Positions 26,003 to 37,215 of a DNA stretch of 64,000 nucleotides are shown in pieces (positions within the stretch are counted from its first letter, which is position 1; every line of letters starts with the position of its first letter). The translations under genes were made by a program, and so were the position numbers. Under the pieces are notes generated by a model. It saw nothing but the letters and a program-made list of their open reading frames with translations, did no database searches and had not been told where the DNA came from. This DNA comes from Stictocephala bisonia (lineage: Eukaryota; Arthropoda; Insecta; Hemiptera; Membracidae), in NCBI GenBank assembly GCA_035578905.1, contig JAQJVL010000259.1, forward strand, positions 310,001 to 374,000, in the 5' to 3' direction.

Positions 26003-26445
26003 TTATTCATCTCTAAGACGCCGATCGTAGAGATATTTGCAAATAAGAGGGGTGAATTAGTGTGATGAGTTTAGACGAACGAGTGTAGTCATTGTTATTT
26101 TCTGAGTTCGACTTAGCTCAGAAAGGACTATTTATTTATTAATTGCCCAATAGCCAGGGCAACTACGGGACCTATAGCTTTACATGGAATCCGAACCACG
26201 TAGTGTTGGTCTGATTTTCAGTTAACTGACAAGCCTGACACTCAGTTATCTTCCCTACACAACACGTGAACCTTAAATACCATCCAAAATGGACACCCTA
26301 GACTTCTCTATTAGTGTCCATGTCGATGGTAACCATTGAGTGGACGCCGTTTCGGTATTGAGAGATCCGACCATAGAACCTATCACCTACATCTCCCAAA
26401 CACTTTGTTCCCAAGTAGCTGGATTACAGCACTGCGCCACCAGTG
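26003..26445 (-). mobile_element. SINE with 7SL-like head, full length
   Basis: Most complete minus-strand copy. Its 5' end reads CACTGGTGGCGCAGTGC, TGTAATCCAGCTACTTGGG, AACAAAGTGTTTGGGAGATG, then a B-box-like AGGTTCTATGG. The body has GGACGCCGTTTCGG-type text in complement, CGTGGTTCGGATTCC and GGGCAATTAATAAA. The 3' end is CGGCGTCTTAGAG. About 440 bp. Head spacing and the TGTAATCC motif are the basis for comparing it with SRP RNA. Confidence 0.85.
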
Positions 26446-26638
26446 TCTACATTTTAACATTTATGACCTTTTAACAGCTGTTGGAAGCTAAGTAATTAGA
26501 CTTACCACTATTCAAGAGGTCAATAGTGTTTCATGATGTTAGAAAGAGTAAGTTTGTATTGGAGGAAGGTTTGTATGTTTAGGATACAAACTAATGTAGA
26601 TACATCAGTTAATATTATATTATATACATATAAATTAG

Positions 26639-26690
<52 letters not shown>
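26639..26690. repeat. (TA)n microsatellite
   Basis: About 48 bp of TA followed by AT-only DNA. Confidence 0.95.
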
Positions 26691-26741
26691 ATATAACTAT
26701 ATTAAGTATATAATATATAGTTAATATATCATATACATTAG

Positions 26742-26784
26742 TTAATAATATTATATGATTTAAAGATTTAAGTCATATAATATT
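26742..26784. repeat. AT-only palindrome
   Basis: TAATATTATATGATTTAA and TTAAGTCATATAATATTA are reverse complements except for one base, separated by a few bases. A cruciform-capable AT hairpin next to the (TA)n tract. Confidence 0.7.
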
Positions 26785-27192
26785 ATGATTGAATCTATTA
26801 CAGAAAATAAATTAGTGATTTAAAAAAACAAAGGGATTTCCTTTCAATCTAAATCCCTGTTGGAAATCCTACGGCGATACATAAAGTTGGATATGACTTG
26901 CACTGAAACAATTGATAGAAACTGGCACGATCCGGTGACGACAGCTGGGTCCTTTATACTTATTGTTGAGCGTAGTTTATCGAAAAATAAAATTACATTT
27001 TGGAAAAATTCTACTTTTGGGAACAATAAAAAAATCATATCCTCAATAATACATCCAAACATGATTGTTTGTAATAATTTATGTCAGCTTAAAATAGGTA
27101 TAAAGAGCTGCTTAAAAACGGAATATGATAAACTATTTTTTCTATTTAATCTTAAAAATATAATATCCATGTAAAATTTACAATATATTAAT

Positions 27193-27425
27193 TTATAATG
27201 AATCACAACTATGCTTCTTAACCTTTTGTATACTAATGGTGATATACAGTATAAAAGAGAAGGCCCTCACTAACTGATCATTAACTCTCCCATTTCCCGT
27301 AATCCTAAAGTTATGAATTTTGGTGCCAATGTAGGACAAATAGGAAAAGTAAAGTATTTTCATCTTGATAAATACTCTTAAGGGGTAGAAACCGCCTCTA
27401 AAAGATTTTTCCATAAGGGTAACAT
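27193..27425 (-). repeat. Dispersed repeat family D, copy 2
   Basis: Minus-strand text TATTTATCAAGATGAAAATA, AGGATTACGGGAAATGGGAG and AGTTAATGATCAGTTAGTGA matches 7205-7470 and 51455-51640. A 73-residue frame spans it, but the other copies do not keep it open, so coding is doubtful. Confidence 0.6.
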
Positions 27426-28084
27426 TGAGTTGATTTAGTAAATTAACATCAGCTGATTTGTAAATAAATAAACAGCTTTGAAATGATACTTATGTTGAAA
27501 AATCATTTGTTTAAGAATGCAGTGTTGATTTTACTTAAACATTTTATAATTAATAGTTTAAAAAATCTTACAACTGGATTCATAAAGATTCAAAGTATTT
27601 TATCTTAAAAATTTGTGATATCTCAATGTTTATTAGAAAACGTTAAGGTCTTCCTCTTCTTTAGTATCATATAATTGGTGTTACATTGTTTTCAGTAACG
27701 CTTGTTCAATGACGCTGTTTATATATGCTTTTATATATACGAAGAAACATTTGTTAATGAACAAAAACAGGGTTAGAAACAAGATCTATTTTACCCACAC
27801 TTATTTTAAGTGTCACTGAATTTTTCATAGCTTTCTTTATATGAAATAAAAGGAAGCAAATCATGAAAATGTATACAATCGATAACGAGGTTAAAACATA
27901 AAACGTTTACAAGCTCAAAACGGACCTTAGATTGCGATTCCCCACAATTTTGGAAGCTAACAAAATATAAGCAAATTAGTATTATAACTTATAGATTGGG
28001 TCAATTTTACTCTCTCAGTAATTAAGTATTCATAATAAGACTCGTTGCATTTGCTCTGAAATGTGTAGTTTTGTGTTTTTTTCT

Positions 28085-28215
28085 CGTTGTGTAGAGAAGG
28101 AAATGGTCATGTATTGTTGGGAAAGGCAGTATGTAATCGGAGGAAACGACAACGTGATTCAGGAGGCAGTGGAGTGGACTACACACATCAATCACACGAT
28201 TGACTACCTCTATTT
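28085..28215 (-). repeat. Single monomer of the 136-bp repeat
   Basis: The plus strand shares ATTGTTGGGAAA, GTATGTAATCGGAGGA and GTGATTCAGGAGGCAGTGGA with the array at 5007-5375. The strand given is nominal. Confidence 0.7.
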
Positions 28216-28554
28216 TGTATAGTTTAACATATATCTGTAGCTGAGAAACATTTATATTTAACAGGGCCCTTGTATTTTTATAGTTGACAGTTATTTTCGT
28301 AGTAGATAAATCACTAAGAAACAAGAATATGATCTCTTCCAGCCGGAAAGACGGGAAATAAAAAAAATGAGGGAAAACGAAAAAATATATCTTTTCGCAA
28401 ATATACAGTCGGACTATTACTAAGCACCTTAGCGTCGGAAATATGCCAGTTTCAGAAAGGTTATATTTTGTTAGAGTAGGCCTGGTTCAGTATTGTTAGA
28501 TTTATATTGTTTGTTTAGGTTATGATAGGTTTGGTTATGTTATCTTTGGTTAAT

Positions 28555-28657
28555 TTATGTTAGGTTGTGTTATATATATTCAGGTTAAGTGGAAGAAGGG
28601 AATTTCTAGTCCCAACTTCGCCTGGTTAAATAAAGACGTATTTCATTTCATTTCATA
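28555..28657 (+). mobile_element. LINE 3' end with (ATTTC)n tail
   Basis: Sequence runs AGTGGAAGAAGGGAATTTC, CCCAACTTCGCCTGGTTAAA, TAAAGACG, then ATTTC repeated. The GAAGAAGG...CCCAACTTCGCC...AATAAAG end is of the CR1/L2-type non-LTR style seen widely in arthropods. It is a 5'-truncated insertion. Upstream DNA (about 28480-28560) is rich in TTAGGTT-like text. Confidence 0.65.
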
Positions 28658-29354
28658 TACTAAGATCATGTTAGGTTTCGTTATATTGTGTTGGGCTAAC
28701 GCAATTGTAGTGGTTAGATTGCAAAACCCATGTCATATCAGAGAGAAATTTCACACAAATTGAATACTCACAAAGTTATATTTATAAAAAAACAGCGTTT
28801 TACGTTTTCCTCATTTGTGTTATGTCCTCGGCTCTGCGCTGAAAATAAAACGATCAAATTCTTGTTCCTTAGTTATTTATCTGCCATGAAAAACATAAAA
28901 AAATATATGACAAGACCCTTGTTCCATGTAAATATTAAAAATATCTGCCTATAAAAGTGTTAAAGAAGGGAGAATTTCTCCCTTAGTTCAATTTTTAAGG
29001 AATAAACATGCTAAATAATGTCATATAACATTAACGTCACCTTTATTAATATAACATAATTAAAATACGTAACTAAAATTATAATTTGAAATTCATACAT
29101 ATTTTAGTAGTTTAAAATGAGTGTTGGAGTGTGTATCGTATATTAGATAAATATCACTGTACTGATAGAGTTGTTTAGTGTATTTTTTATTTGGTAAAGA
29201 CTAATAGTACTAAGTATAGAACAGTTGTACAGTTACAAACGTTTAATATATCAGCTTATACCAGTTACAAAGGGGCCCAAATTACCCTTTCTTATTTTTT
29301 ACTTTTAAACTTCCGCTAGTTTTGTACTGTTTCCCGTCTGCAGTTTTTATGTAC

Positions 29355-29545
29355 CAACATAAAAGATTGGCTGCCAAAGACACTTTGGTCCAGGATGCTG
29401 TTTGAAACACTTTTCTAAAGGCCTATAAACCGGGCACAAAGCATCCTGCCATCTACCTCTTTTATGGCAGTCCAAGATTGCAACAGTGAACGAATTTATG
29501 GACTATGACTAGTTACTTTTCGACAAAAGTTCAGCTTTATTTTCA
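29355..29545 (+). repeat. Dispersed repeat family C, copy 3
   Basis: Shares TTTGGTCCAGGATG, AAGGCCTATAAACC, GGCACAAAGCATCCTG and TTTTATGGCAGTCCAAGA with the other two copies. Confidence 0.7.
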
Positions 29546-29693
29546 ATAACAAATATAATATTTGATTTGGTAGGTTACTTTATGTCCTATTTACTATTAT
29601 ATAACTATACACATGCACATTGCACAGACTATAAGAAATTCACAGTTTTAATTGGGAATAGGAAACTATACAGTGTCCAGTTTCTACTGAAGG

Positions 29694-30643
29694 ATATTTT
29701 AGAGGATTGTTTGAAAGGTCAATACACGAAATCCTCGATTTAACGGATCCCAATTTAACGGACTTCGGATTTAACGGACAGCTTGCAGTTGTATTACAGT
29801 ATCTGAATTGTTATACCGTGCATTGGAGGAATTTTTATAAAAATTTTAATTTATAAAACGTCTAGTTTTTCTGAGGCAACTTCATTTATTACACAAATTG
29901 TTATTATTATTCAGTATATCCTACGTACTCTTTATCCTAATGGTTTAATCACTTTTATACAATATGTGTTTGTATATTTTATTTCATTTTAAGGTAACAG
30001 TGATCTTACAGCGTAGCAGCTATTTTTGAGGCATCTCATAACACCTTGGGGTGAATTCACCCTAATTTAATTGACAATAGGCTTTAACAGACTAGAGCCA
30101 ACCCCATTTAGCCCGTTAGTTAAATCGAGGCTAGTAATGCCATGTAACATGTGTCCTATCTTGATACGTATTCTGTCTGTGTTTTTTACTAAAATTTTAA
30201 TATCTCAGTACCGATAACCACTTTATATACAATACTGAATTTTCGTATGAAAGACACATTTCATGTAAAGTCTAAATACTGAATGTCTAAGAATATCAGT
30301 TTCAAAATGGTGGATGTCTCAACATTTCACTTAACGAGTCTGAAAATATTGTACTTAAATATTTTTGGATAAAATGTGGAGGTTTTTTGCTATTGACTTT
30401 GAAATTTTGAGACAGCCACCATTTTGAAACTGATAATCTTAGACATTTAGAATTTTTTTATGGAATGTATCTTTTTACGTTTAACTTTTGTACGAAAATT
30501 CGGTATTGTATATCAAGTGGTTTTTGAGATATTCAAATTTTGGTAAAAAACACATACAGACACACAGACATAAAACGAGATAGAACACATGTTATATGGC
30601 GTTATTTGCATGTATTGACCTTACAAACAATCCTCTAAAATAT
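29694..30643. mobile_element. Foldback element with long inverted arms
   Basis: The outer ends are ATATTTTAGAGGATTGTTTG (from 29694) and its reverse complement ending at 30643. Inside, 30137-30345 and about 30370-30620 are diverged inverted copies of each other (shared: TCAGTTTCAAAATGGTGG, ATACAATACTGAATTTTCGT). After removing the nested insertion at 29725-30134 the element is about 540 bp, nearly all arm. No coding sequence and no clear target-site duplication. Confidence 0.8.
29725..30134. mobile_element. pogo/Tigger-like MITE nested in the foldback
   Basis: Ends are CACGAAATCCTCGATTTAAC and the reverse complement of CTAGCCTCGATTTAACTAAC, flanked by TA at 29723-29724 and 30135-30136. Both arms of the host foldback align once this 410-bp stretch is removed. 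A CCTCGATTTAACG terminus with TA duplications suggests the pogo group of Tc1/mariner elements. No transposase present. Confidence 0.65.
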
Positions 30644-30717
30644 GCGACAGCCGAAAATGAGTATTTAAAATTAAAATCTGTATCCATATAATTTGATTTA
30701 CTACATTTTATTTTTTA

Positions 30718-30865
30718 ACTTCCCTTGCCAGTTCACATGGGCCTGCAGGCCTGTGCGTGAACTTTATTCAACGAGTGAAGTACCGACCGTTGGCTCAGTG
30801 GGGATTCGAACCATGGACCCTGCCCTCCGCAGTCCTTAGCCACCACGCATGATTACTTTACGTAG
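30718..30865 (-). mobile_element. tRNA-derived SINE, second family, copy 1
   Basis: The minus strand reads GCGTGGTGGCTAAGGACTGC (A-box region), GGTTCGAATCCCC (perfect B box), CGGTCGGTACTTCACTCG, TTGAATAAAGTTC, GGCCTGCAGGCCCATGTG. A second copy lies at 32470-32605 in the opposite orientation. Unrelated to the dominant SINE family. Confidence 0.75.
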
Positions 30866-30980
30866 TTACGCACATGTACGAGTATTTTGAATTTATAAAG
30901 GGCTCAGCACTTTTAAAGTAATATCTTAAGGTACAAATAAAAAATTATGACTCATATACCAAAAATAATGTGAAACACGT

Positions 30981-31005
30981 ACTTTAGCACATAATGTGCT
31001 AAAGT
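30981..31005. repeat. Perfect 12-bp-arm palindrome
   Basis: ACTTTAGCACAT, one base, ATGTGCTAAAGT. Related GTTAGCACAGAATTG text follows at about 31042, suggesting an older local duplication. Confidence 0.8.
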
Positions 31006-31718
31006 ATACATATGTGCACATAATAATGTGAAAAACGTATGTTAGCACAGAATTGTAAAAAAGGTTGAATTTTTGAAAAAACTTTTGCAAAAATTTTTGA
31101 ATATTTGGTCCTTAGAAAATTTCTCGAGGTGTTTAATATGAAAGACCTCTCCCCACCAAAATCTCAGTGAGAAAATTTAACTTATTATTTGATTAATAAA
31201 AAAATATTAGTGACGTTACAAGTTGGGAAAGACGCGGAAGTTTTTATTGCCATATAACGCGATAGTTTAGAGGTCATTGCAGAGTTTATTTTACACAATT
31301 TGAATAACAGATTTTGACTCAAGCTCAGTTAGGAAGGGAAATTTAGGGTGTGTATTTCTACTTGGCACAATTTATCACTGGATAAATGAAGAAATGTGAG
31401 TCTACAGAGGGTGAGGAGGCTACATTAATGAAGGAACCATTGATTAAGGTGTATACAGCTACATAAATGTAAGGTGCTGCCATGTTTGACCCGAATACGT
31501 CTTGTTTAGTAATTTGGCAAATATGATAAACATTTAAATTAATAGAAAGATTAAATTAATTTAACAATATGATGTTTTTAGTGACCGAAAACAAATCGTT
31601 AAAACTACAATTAAGACTGATGTAGAATTATTTTACCTTATAATGAATATTACACGAACTGGTAAAATTACAAGTTATGGTAAATAGTAACTGTGGAAAT
31701 ATACAATCCAGCCTGATA

Positions 31719-32259
31719 AATCAAATCAAATCAAATCAAATATTTATTTGCAAGGACATTACAAAAATGTATAGCAAACGTCATCCCTATATAAAAATCT
31801 AAAACATACATCCCACATAAAAGCCTCTGTCAAAACATACATCATTTACTGTTGCACTCATAGTCACTCATACCAAATCCCCACTTCCGACACCGGTTGT
31901 CAGTCTTCTGATTATGCGGTCTCCCAGTTGTATGCCATAAACTCGTCCACACTATAAAATGCATGAGACGCTAAACAGCGTTTGAGACGAGTTTTTAACG
32001 CCTTGAGCGTTGGGGCATTCTTAATTGAATCCGGCAACTTGTTGACAAAACGAACACCTGCGTGTGAGGGCAAGCGTTCGTGGACTACCGTCCTGTGATT
32101 CCCAGTTCGGTAGTTGTTTCTGCCTCTTGTGTCGTGTGTATGTATGTCCCGACCACTTGTCATAACGCTTTTGGATATGCTAAATAGGGTTGTCTCCAGT
32201 ATGTAAAGGCTAGGCAATGTCAACAGTTGCAATTTTTTAAATGTTTCAACTGTTGACAT
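31719..32259 (-). pseudogene. Non-LTR retrotransposon 3' fragment (C-terminal ORF, UTR, tail)
   Basis: The minus strand 31912-32259 encodes about 115 residues that look like the extreme C-terminus of a CR1/L2-type LINE ORF2: LTLPSLYILETTLF, then HDTRGRNNYR, HRTVVHERLPS, FVNKLPDSIKN and HAFYSVDEFM. After the stop, a ~190-bp 3' UTR ends in GCAAATAAATATTTG and TTTGA-type tandem repeats (31719-31745). The reverse transcriptase core is absent. The upstream edge is lost at the inverted duplication centred on 32238. Dead fragment. Confidence 0.8.
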
Positions 32260-32395
32260 TGCCTAGCCTTTACATACTGGAGACAACCCTATTTAGCATA
32301 TCCAAAAGCGTTATGACAAGTGGTCGGGACATACATACACACGACACAAGAGGCAGAAACAACTACCGAACTGGGAATCACAGGACGGTAGTCCA
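32081..32395. repeat. Perfect 149-bp inverted repeat
   Basis: 32081-32229 and 32247-32395 appear fully complementary by eye, with a 17-bp AT spacer. The right arm duplicates part of the LINE C-terminal ORF in reverse orientation, so the peptide LTLPSLYILETT can be read on both strands. The lack of any mismatch in otherwise decayed DNA implies a very recent event or a read/assembly artefact. Confidence 0.9.
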
Positions 32396-32469
32396 TACAA
32401 TATACATACAATCGGACGTATTGTTCTTTTAATACTTCATCCAGCCTGAAGACAAGTTCGTTTTTGAAG

Positions 32470-32605
32470 ATTTTGCCTCAGTGACTGAGGATTCGGACTG
32501 TGGAGTGCACGTTCCAAGGTTCCAATCCCAACTGAGCTAGCGGTCGGCACTTCACTCGTTGAATAAAGTTCAAACAAAGGCCAACAGGCCCATGTGGTTA
32601 AAAGT
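32470..32605 (+). mobile_element. tRNA-derived SINE, second family, copy 2
   Basis: CAGTGACTGAGGATTCGGAC, AAGGTTCCAATCCCAACTGA (decayed B box), CGGTCGGCACTTCACTCG, TTGAATAAAGTTC, CAGGCCCATGTGG. Matches 30718-30865 in opposite orientation. Confidence 0.7.
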
Positions 32606-32889
32606 AAGAACAATATATACAACGTATACGATATGAGAAGGTGTTACATAATCGTGTACATGTGTAGGGTAGGTTGTGAGTAAGTTATTATTAGAAGTTG
32701 AGAGCAATGTTTTTGGGGATGTGTAAGTAACAGTATATTTGTCTTCGCGCCAACATGACAGTTTTAGTAGGTCTAGTAGTAAATATATTCTGTAATTTTT
32801 CTGTAATATTCTGTTTTATAAAATATACAATACATCTGACAACTTTCACATACCAAGCATAGTTTATCTTAGTTTGCTTAGTCCATGCA

Positions 32890-33520
32890 ATACCACTGGC
32901 TGTACACGTACTGCATGGACGTGTATGGGAGGGCGGGTGGACCAGTACCACTGGCTGTGCACGTACTGCATGGACGTGTATGGGCGGGCGGGTGGGCCAA
33001 TACCACTGGATGTACACGTACTGCATGGACGTTTATTGGCGGGCGGGTGGGCCAATACCACTGGCTGTACACGTACTGCATGGACGTTTATTGGCGGGCC
33101 GGTGGGCCAATACCACTGGCTGTACACGTAGGCTACTGTTTGGACGTGTATGGGCGGGCGGGTGGGCCAATACCACTGGATGTACACGTACTGCATGGAC
33201 GTGTATGGGCGGGCGGGTGGGCCAATACCACTGGATGTACACGTACTGCATGGACGTTTATTGGCGGGCGGGTGGGCCAATACCACTGGCTGTACACGTA
33301 GGCTACTGTTTGGACGTGTATGGGCGGGCGGGTGGGCCAATACCACTGGATGTACACGTACTGCATGGACGTGTATGGGCGGGCGGGTGGGCCAATACCA
33401 CTGGATGTACACGTACTGCATGGACGTTTATTGGCGGGCGGGTGGGCCAATACCACTGGCTGTACACGTAGGCTACTGCTTGGACGTGTATGGGCGGGCG
33501 AGTGGACCAGTACCATCAAT
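32890..33520. repeat. ~57-bp G-rich minisatellite with 170-bp higher-order unit
   Basis: Monomers of about 57 bp contain TGTACACGTACTGCATGGAC, GTGTATGGGCGGGCGGG and TGGGCCAATACCACTGG. The variant GTAGGCTACTG(T/C)TTGGAC recurs at 33129, 33299 and 33469, so three monomers form a ~170-bp higher-order repeat present about 2.5 times at the right. Open frames on both strands (up to 185 residues) are artefacts of a period near a multiple of three. Confidence 0.95.
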
Positions 33521-34425
33521 AAACACATCAAAATGTTGGTTCTTAGTTGAACTGGCAAGGTTATTTAACAAGAGTCAAACTGAAAATTGAACACTATATA
33601 AGTGAATGCAAAATAATTATTACTAAAAAGAAATTCTAGAATTAAATACGATAAAAGCAATACATGCCTATAATTATTATCATCATCCAAATGATACTGG
33701 CACGCTATTATACAAATAAAATAAAAGTGGTATTATACAATACATTTTAGAAGTTTCACGTTTTTTTAAAAGTCTTTAGGCTTTGTTATTTCATGAGCAT
33801 TGCAGGTTGATTAAGTTTCATAAATTGTAATTTTTATTTTTTGAACAAAGCATTTTTTTATTTAATGAACCACAAGAACGTCATATTACATTTCAAAATT
33901 AATATACTTCTTTATTGAATAAGGGTTTAAAATTTCTATAACTTACATTGATTTTATTAAACAATCTTTCATATATCAGTTTCTTCCAATGCACGTCATT
34001 AAGAACTAAGCCTATACTATCAGAATTATTTAGACATTTTAATTAATGATATCGTTTTAGAGTTTTATTGTTACATGGTCGTGCATATGTATAGGGTGGG
34101 TAGTTTTATTATTCCTTTCATGTTTAAGCAAACTTTATGGTTTTTGGTACATTTCAAAATCCATATGAGCACTTATAAATAAATAAATCCTCAAACTGTT
34201 ATTTATACACAGTTTAATGAATCTAGTGACTAGACATGAGCGCGCCTAGTGGCGTTTTAGTGAAGCTGAGAGACGCGGTGTTGTTAAGAGTACATTTCGT
34301 CAGGAAATCTATAGCCCTACATGGATAATAAGGGATATCAAATGTGTAAGACATTATAAACACTATAAATGTGTCGTAAAACATGTTCACCAGCACGTAA
34401 AGTTACTTATTCAAACAAGCAGGTT
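33521..34425. other. AT-rich non-coding DNA
   Basis: Nothing supportable apart from a lone ATGTATAGGGTGGGTAG at about 34087, which resembles one minisatellite core. Confidence 0.45.
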
Positions 34426-34640
34426 ATTTGACAGGTTTAAATAAAGAATTGAAACGGACAACCATCCAAAGCGTTGGTTGCTATGGTTACAGCTGGCCAA
34501 TACCGTCTCGCCATTCCCAAACTTGTAGTTCCAGCACTTGCTGTAGGAGCGCTCTGAAGTCAGGTTGTGAGTTTCAGCAAATGAACTATAGAAATGTTAT
34601 CTTTGATACAACTCTATTTTTACTGTTCCATAGACAATAA
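34426..34640 (+). mobile_element. Probable LINE 3'-region fragment
   Basis: AATTGAAACGGACAACCATC, GGTTGCTATGGTTACAGC, CGTCTCGCCATTCCCAA and AGCACTTGCTGTAGGAGCG match the sequence that follows the RNase H remnant at 41570-41950. That position makes it likely to be the element's 3' untranslated region. The 70-residue frame here is not a gene. Confidence 0.55.
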
Positions 34641-36298
34641 CTGTCTGTATACTTTTAGATTTATTTATCATTTCTACGCTGTTAGTGTATTTGAAAGATA
34701 TTAACAGTAATGTAAATGAGAAAACGAATGAGTAATGTAAATGAGAAACGAGTTATATTAGTTTTGTATTAGCTTATATTAATTAGAGATAAATAAAGTT
34801 ATCCGTCAATAAACGTGACTTCCTACTTTATATATATGTTTTGAATACATGCAGAAAGTCTCGTAACAATTTGAACAAACTTTACCACTTTGTTCAGCAG
34901 GTCAGTTCTAACAAATATTACAATGTGGTCTGTATCGATTGATTTTGTACACGTGTAGTAACTGTATTTGATTTTTATAAAAATCTAAATATCCGAAAAA
35001 TAGTTGAACCTTATATCTTGAAAAATCTAAATAACTGAAAAATACTTAATCTCGGTAACAATATTTATCGGAATAGGATATCTTTTCCTGAAAACTTTTG
35101 TTTCCCACGAAAAATCCGTTTCAAAATGGTGACAGTTAAACAATGTCATTCCTTTTGAAATATTTAGCAATGCATTTTTTTAATTGTTGCCATTTTTAAA
35201 CGGGAGTTTTGAGAAATACAAAAATTAAACTATTTTGTTATTGGAGCTCAATATTTAAACACTAAGACACAAGTGTTTTGTACTTTGGATTTTATTTTAT
35301 TTAGAATTTATTTAAAATATAATTTTATATTTTTATACATTCTCCTTTTAATTTGTTATTTGTACTTGAAAACCAATGTTTATTTTCCTTTTAGTTCAGT
35401 TTCTGACCATTTATTCTTGTAATATCATCCACTCATCTGGATAAAATTATCCCTCCTTCTAGAAAGGAAAGACATGTTAATGTAGGTGTGGAATTTTCTA
35501 AAACCAATACAAAATGTAGAAAGTAACGCATGGTAATAATTGATAACGATGGCTTGATCAGTGGATATAAAAATGACCGTAGTTTTGTGAATTATATGCT
35601 GTTTAAACCTCTTATGTGCCTAAATTAAGAAAAGTAACAAACAATTAAGTAAGATAATTAATTAAGAATTGAAAATGAATAAATAAAATATTTCTATCCC
35701 ACGCTAATGTAACTTAGAAACACTTTACTTGGTATTACTAAAGCCTTAAGGACATCGGTACTAAGAACTATAAAAGGACAGTTAAAGAGACGTAGAAACC
35801 CTTTTAAATCTTGAAATAGTGCACTTCGAAAGTTTGAAGATTCAATAGATGTACAGTTAAATACGATAGTGATGTGGGCTAAGGAATTGTTTTATCATAA
35901 AAACATTCATTTAGTTATGAAAAGGAAGCATAAACTTATCTATTAAATATATTTTAGAAGATTGTGGAATATTAATTGTAACACAAAAAAAGAAAAAATA
36001 TTGTTCCATATGTTAAGGAATACATTGGTGATTGAGTCATTGGAAATGTAATTTACTACATGGATTGAAAATGAGTATATATTTAGTACTATTTCATTTT
36101 GCCTTAGGTAACCTTTTTTATGTTACGAGTACATTGCTTTATTTTATCGTAGAGTGGGTGGGTTTCTCAACGTTAAGTTATATAGTTTAATATAACCAGC
36201 CACCATTGAAAATAAATTTATGATTAAATTTGAGAGTTGTTTGTGAATTTGTGTTTAGTGTACCTATGGAGCGTTTAAATGAAAAAAAACTGTTTTGT
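34641..36298. other. AT-rich non-coding DNA
   Basis: A small duplication of GAGTAATGTAAATGAGAAA-like text lies near 34708-34752. Nothing else. Confidence 0.45.
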
Positions 36299-36540
36299 GT
36301 GGTAGTTAGGGTCCGGATATTGTGAAAAAAAGAAAACTTAGTTTCAGACTTGTCAATTAGCTGAAAATCAGACCAATATTAGTGGTTTGGATTCCACGTA
36401 AATCTGTACGTCCTCTAGTTGCGCTGGCTATTGGGCTATTAATAAATGGCCTTTTCTAAGGAACAGTCGACCTTAGTTAGTAACAATGACTACATTCGCC
36501 CCTCATATATTGTAGGGAACGGTGTTTTACTAATGAATTA
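36299..36540 (+). mobile_element. SINE, 5'-truncated copy
   Basis: Body and tail of the dominant SINE: GTGGTAGTTAGGGTCCGGAT, TTAGCTGAAAATCAGACCAA, GGCTATTGGGCTATTAATAA, GTAACAATGACTACATTCGC, ending at TTTTACTAATGAATTA. An internal segment of the tail (the ACTCATCACACTC block) is missing. Confidence 0.8.
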
Positions 36541-37074
36541 TAATTAAATAACCAAGATTTAAAGTAACATAATATAAAAGTAATAGTTTGATCAATATCT
36601 TAACTATCAATAGGTAGATTATTATCATGTTACCATTAGAGCGGTTGCTGAAATTGTCAGCTTCTCTTTTGAACCCGTCCCCACAGTAAAATGACACACA
36701 TAATATTTATCATTTACAGGATCCTGTCGAAAATATGTACCAAGATAGATTTTAATAAGTCATAGCACCTAATAAGCATCACTATACGCATAAATAAATA
36801 ACAGTTACTCGTACAAATTAAAAATACAAATAAATAAAACTAGAATAATTTAAATAAGATCTATTTGCCTGGTAAATAAAATTTTATGAGAAACAAACAT
36901 AACGTAATATTGCGTCTAAATTAGATATAAATCCTATAATTTTCATGGAATTATTTTGAAACAAATTGATACAACAGTAGTAAAATTATAATAAAAAAAG
37001 ATAAAAAAAAACAAGAAATAAATCTACGATATTATCAATTTTAATATTTATGGTCTTTAAAGAAAAACAATATT

Positions 37075-37160
37075 CCCTCATACACACTCACCACACTCTT
37101 TCGACATTTATTATATTGAAATTTATCTTAACAATAAGCGTATCTTATTCTTAAGATAAA
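37075..37160 (+). mobile_element. SINE tail remnant
   Basis: TCATACACACTCACCACACT, TTTCGACAT and AACAATAAGCGTATCTTATT resemble the last 80 bp of the dominant SINE. Diverged. Confidence 0.45.
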
Positions 37161-37179
37161 GTTACGCTTTACTGTTAGT

Positions 37180-37215
37180 ATAGGTTAGGTTAGGTTAAAA
37201 AATAACCTAACCTAT
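37180..37215. repeat. Head-to-head TTAGG-type palindrome
   Basis: TAGGTTAGGTTAGGTT, then a short AT spacer, then AACCTAACCTA. Two telomere-type tracts meet in inverted orientation. Confidence 0.7.

Noticed and set aside
32864..33590. Several overlapping frames on both strands up to 185 residues
   Set aside because: Product of a ~57-bp tandem array whose period is a multiple of three.
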